Origin: Eucommia ulmoides
Lineage: Eukaryota > Streptophyta > Magnoliopsida > Garryales > Eucommiaceae
Length of the DNA stretch: 64,000 nucleotides
Direction: 5' to 3'
NCBI GenBank assembly: GCA_016647705.1
Contig: CM028327.1
Span: forward strand, 4,349,726 to 4,413,725
The position numbers were made by a program, and so were the translations under genes. Numbering within the stretch: the stretch's first letter is position 1; the number at the start of each line of letters is the position of its first letter. This document shows positions 62,595 through 64,000 of this stretch, in pieces. Below the pieces are notes generated by a model. The model made no database searches, was not told the DNA's origin, and saw only the letters and a program-made list of their open reading frames with translations.

Positions 62595-63421
62595 ATACGT
62601 ATGTATATGTATGTGTGTGTGTGTTAAAGAAAAGATACAGTAATTTTGAGCGAGAAAAGATATTTCGGTTCGGATTTCAAGTGGAATTTCTAATTCTCTT
62701 TAATATATCTATTTAATCTCTCCACGTATCGTGTGATTTATGTTATCACGGTTATAATTGTTGTTTTCATTTGTGAAAATTTTGTGGGAAACTTGTTTAT
62801 GTGCTTTATTTGTCATATTAATTAGATACACGTATTAGAAGGGTTAAAATTCTACTGTGCTTTTGCTCACAACCCCACAATTTTTATTGCAGTGTCGGTG
62901 AGACTGAAATTGCATCAGAAATTATATTTGGATTTCTATTTAACATTTGTAATAATTGCATTTATTATTTACCGATGTAAAATCAACTCGAAAATTCGAT
63001 AAATCGGTAATCTTAATTATTTATATTCTTGTGCCTTTAATTCTTATAAAATAAAATATATAGTAGAGCTCAGTAGAATACATTGCGTATGTATGTTGTA
63101 TGAACCAAGAAAATATCTCACAAATATATTTTAATAGAAAATATATTATACTCAAGGATTTTTAGTGCACAGTGCATTTATTGTTGAAATTCACTGTGCA
63201 TGCATACATCCTAATTCCTTGCTATTTGCACTCGATAAATCAATAATTATAAAGATCGCCGTTATATTGTAAATTTCTAGATAATTCGATAATTATAATT
63301 ATCGCTGTAATTTGTAAAATTTCTCAATTTTTTATAGAATAAAATATTGGTCATTCGGTTTTAGTGTTAATTCTCCAAGAGGAGAAACCGCGTAGCAGTC
63401 TTGGAAAATCTGGTCGTTACA
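62111..63421 (+). repeat. probable Ty3/gypsy LTR (solo or truncated)
   Basis: Begins TGTAATACCCCC and ends GGTCGTTACA, the usual form of plant gypsy LTR ends. No primer-binding site follows; copia gag sequence starts at once. The flanking 5-mers (AAAAT, GTTTC) do not match, so either the target duplication has decayed or one side was rearranged. It contains (ACAT)n/(AT)n microsatellites (62526-62590). Confidence 0.55.
62524..62624. repeat. ACAT / AT / GT compound microsatellite
   Basis: (ACAT)n then a long (AT)n run, then GTATGTATAT and (GT)n. Confidence 0.9.
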
Positions 63422-64000
63422 GTTTCTACATTGGTTCACCTTGTTTTTTGTACCTATGGCAAACTCAGACTCATCACGAGTTATCCCTATTGTTCTGGAT
63501 GAATGGAATTATGTATTGTGGACTAAAGAAATGTCTAGTTTCCTACGTTGACAAAAACCGTGGCGTCTTGTGACTGGAGACATTACTGAGCCCAAGAAAA
63601 AAGACGTGGTGAAGGATATGTTGCACGTCTAGAAGAATGGGAATGCAAAAATCATCAAATTCTTGCATGGTTCCATTCTACTATCATCCCATATATCAAA
63701 ATACAATTTGGTAGACTCCCAACAGCTAAAGAAGTTTGAGATCTTCTCCAACTTTGTTGCGTGAAAGTAGACCTATCACACTGGTATCAACTCATTTCCA
63801 CCATCCACAATATATGCCAAGACCCTGGACAATCCATCAACAGTTTTCTATCGCAGATGACTTCTTTGTAGAATTAGTTGGCTATCTTTGAGCCAATCTG
63901 GGAATGCACAAATAATGTCATCCTTCACACAAGCTACTAAAATGTGACGCGCAATATGCATTCTTGATGATTTTGAGATCAAAATTTGAGCCTGTACGAG
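63422..64000 (+). pseudogene. second copia gag fragment, same family as at 3594
   Basis: The translated order matches the gag at 3594-2980 on the other strand: FLHWFT, a MANSDSSRV start at about 63456, WNYVLWTKEMSSFL, WRLVTGDITEP, WFHSTIIPYIKIQFG, then DPGQSINSFL. It has in-frame stops (for example TGA near 63550) and is cut by the window edge. The gypsy-type LTR lies directly upstream. Confidence 0.85.

Overview
The window looks like nuclear DNA of a flowering plant, most likely a eudicot. Genes contain GT-AG introns, intergenic DNA is very AT-rich, and there are plant LTR retrotransposons, an Au-type SINE, several MITEs and an endogenous pararetrovirus. The species cannot be named from the sequence.

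Three host genes are supported. (1) An early light-inducible protein (ELIP) at 5882-6539 on the + strand, two exons, about 190 aa. (2) A complete dymeclin (DYM) homologue at 10748-20797 on the - strand; I could place 18 exons whose phases all agree, giving 726 aa. (3) A class-A heat stress transcription factor at 50805-52681 on the - strand, two exons, 312 aa. ELIP and the Hsf are stress-linked and DYM is a Golgi trafficking protein; nothing suggests they act together. A replication-protein-A-like gene fragment (24945-26054, -) and one orphan exon-like segment (36798-36916, -) are also present.

The rest is mostly mobile DNA. From left to right: a decayed Ty1/copia element with a short LTR (100-4478, -); a Tourist-like MITE and a tandem duplication after ELIP; a Ty3/gypsy gag-pol relic (9195-10250, +); the DYM gene, whose introns hold a SINE with a perfect 11-bp target duplication, a hAT MITE with a perfect 8-bp duplication and two other repeats; AT-rich intergenic DNA with minisatellites; a nested complex at 27351-36350, where a non-autonomous SIRE-like copia element is interrupted by a 2.8-kb gypsy-type solo LTR; an A/T-only desert (about 37.15-38.2 kb); a rearranged caulimovirid cluster (38.3-50.2 kb, -) with duplicated protease, coat-protein and RT/RNase H pieces and its own 590-bp MITE; and after the Hsf gene a 2.2-kb Harbinger-like element, fold-back elements, a probable gypsy LTR and a second, opposite-strand copy of the same copia gag seen at the left edge.

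No new defence or metabolic system is evident. The most unusual material is the mosaic pararetrovirus cluster, the chained SIRE-like LTR arrangement and a 60-bp GC-rich near-perfect hairpin at 27123-27182.
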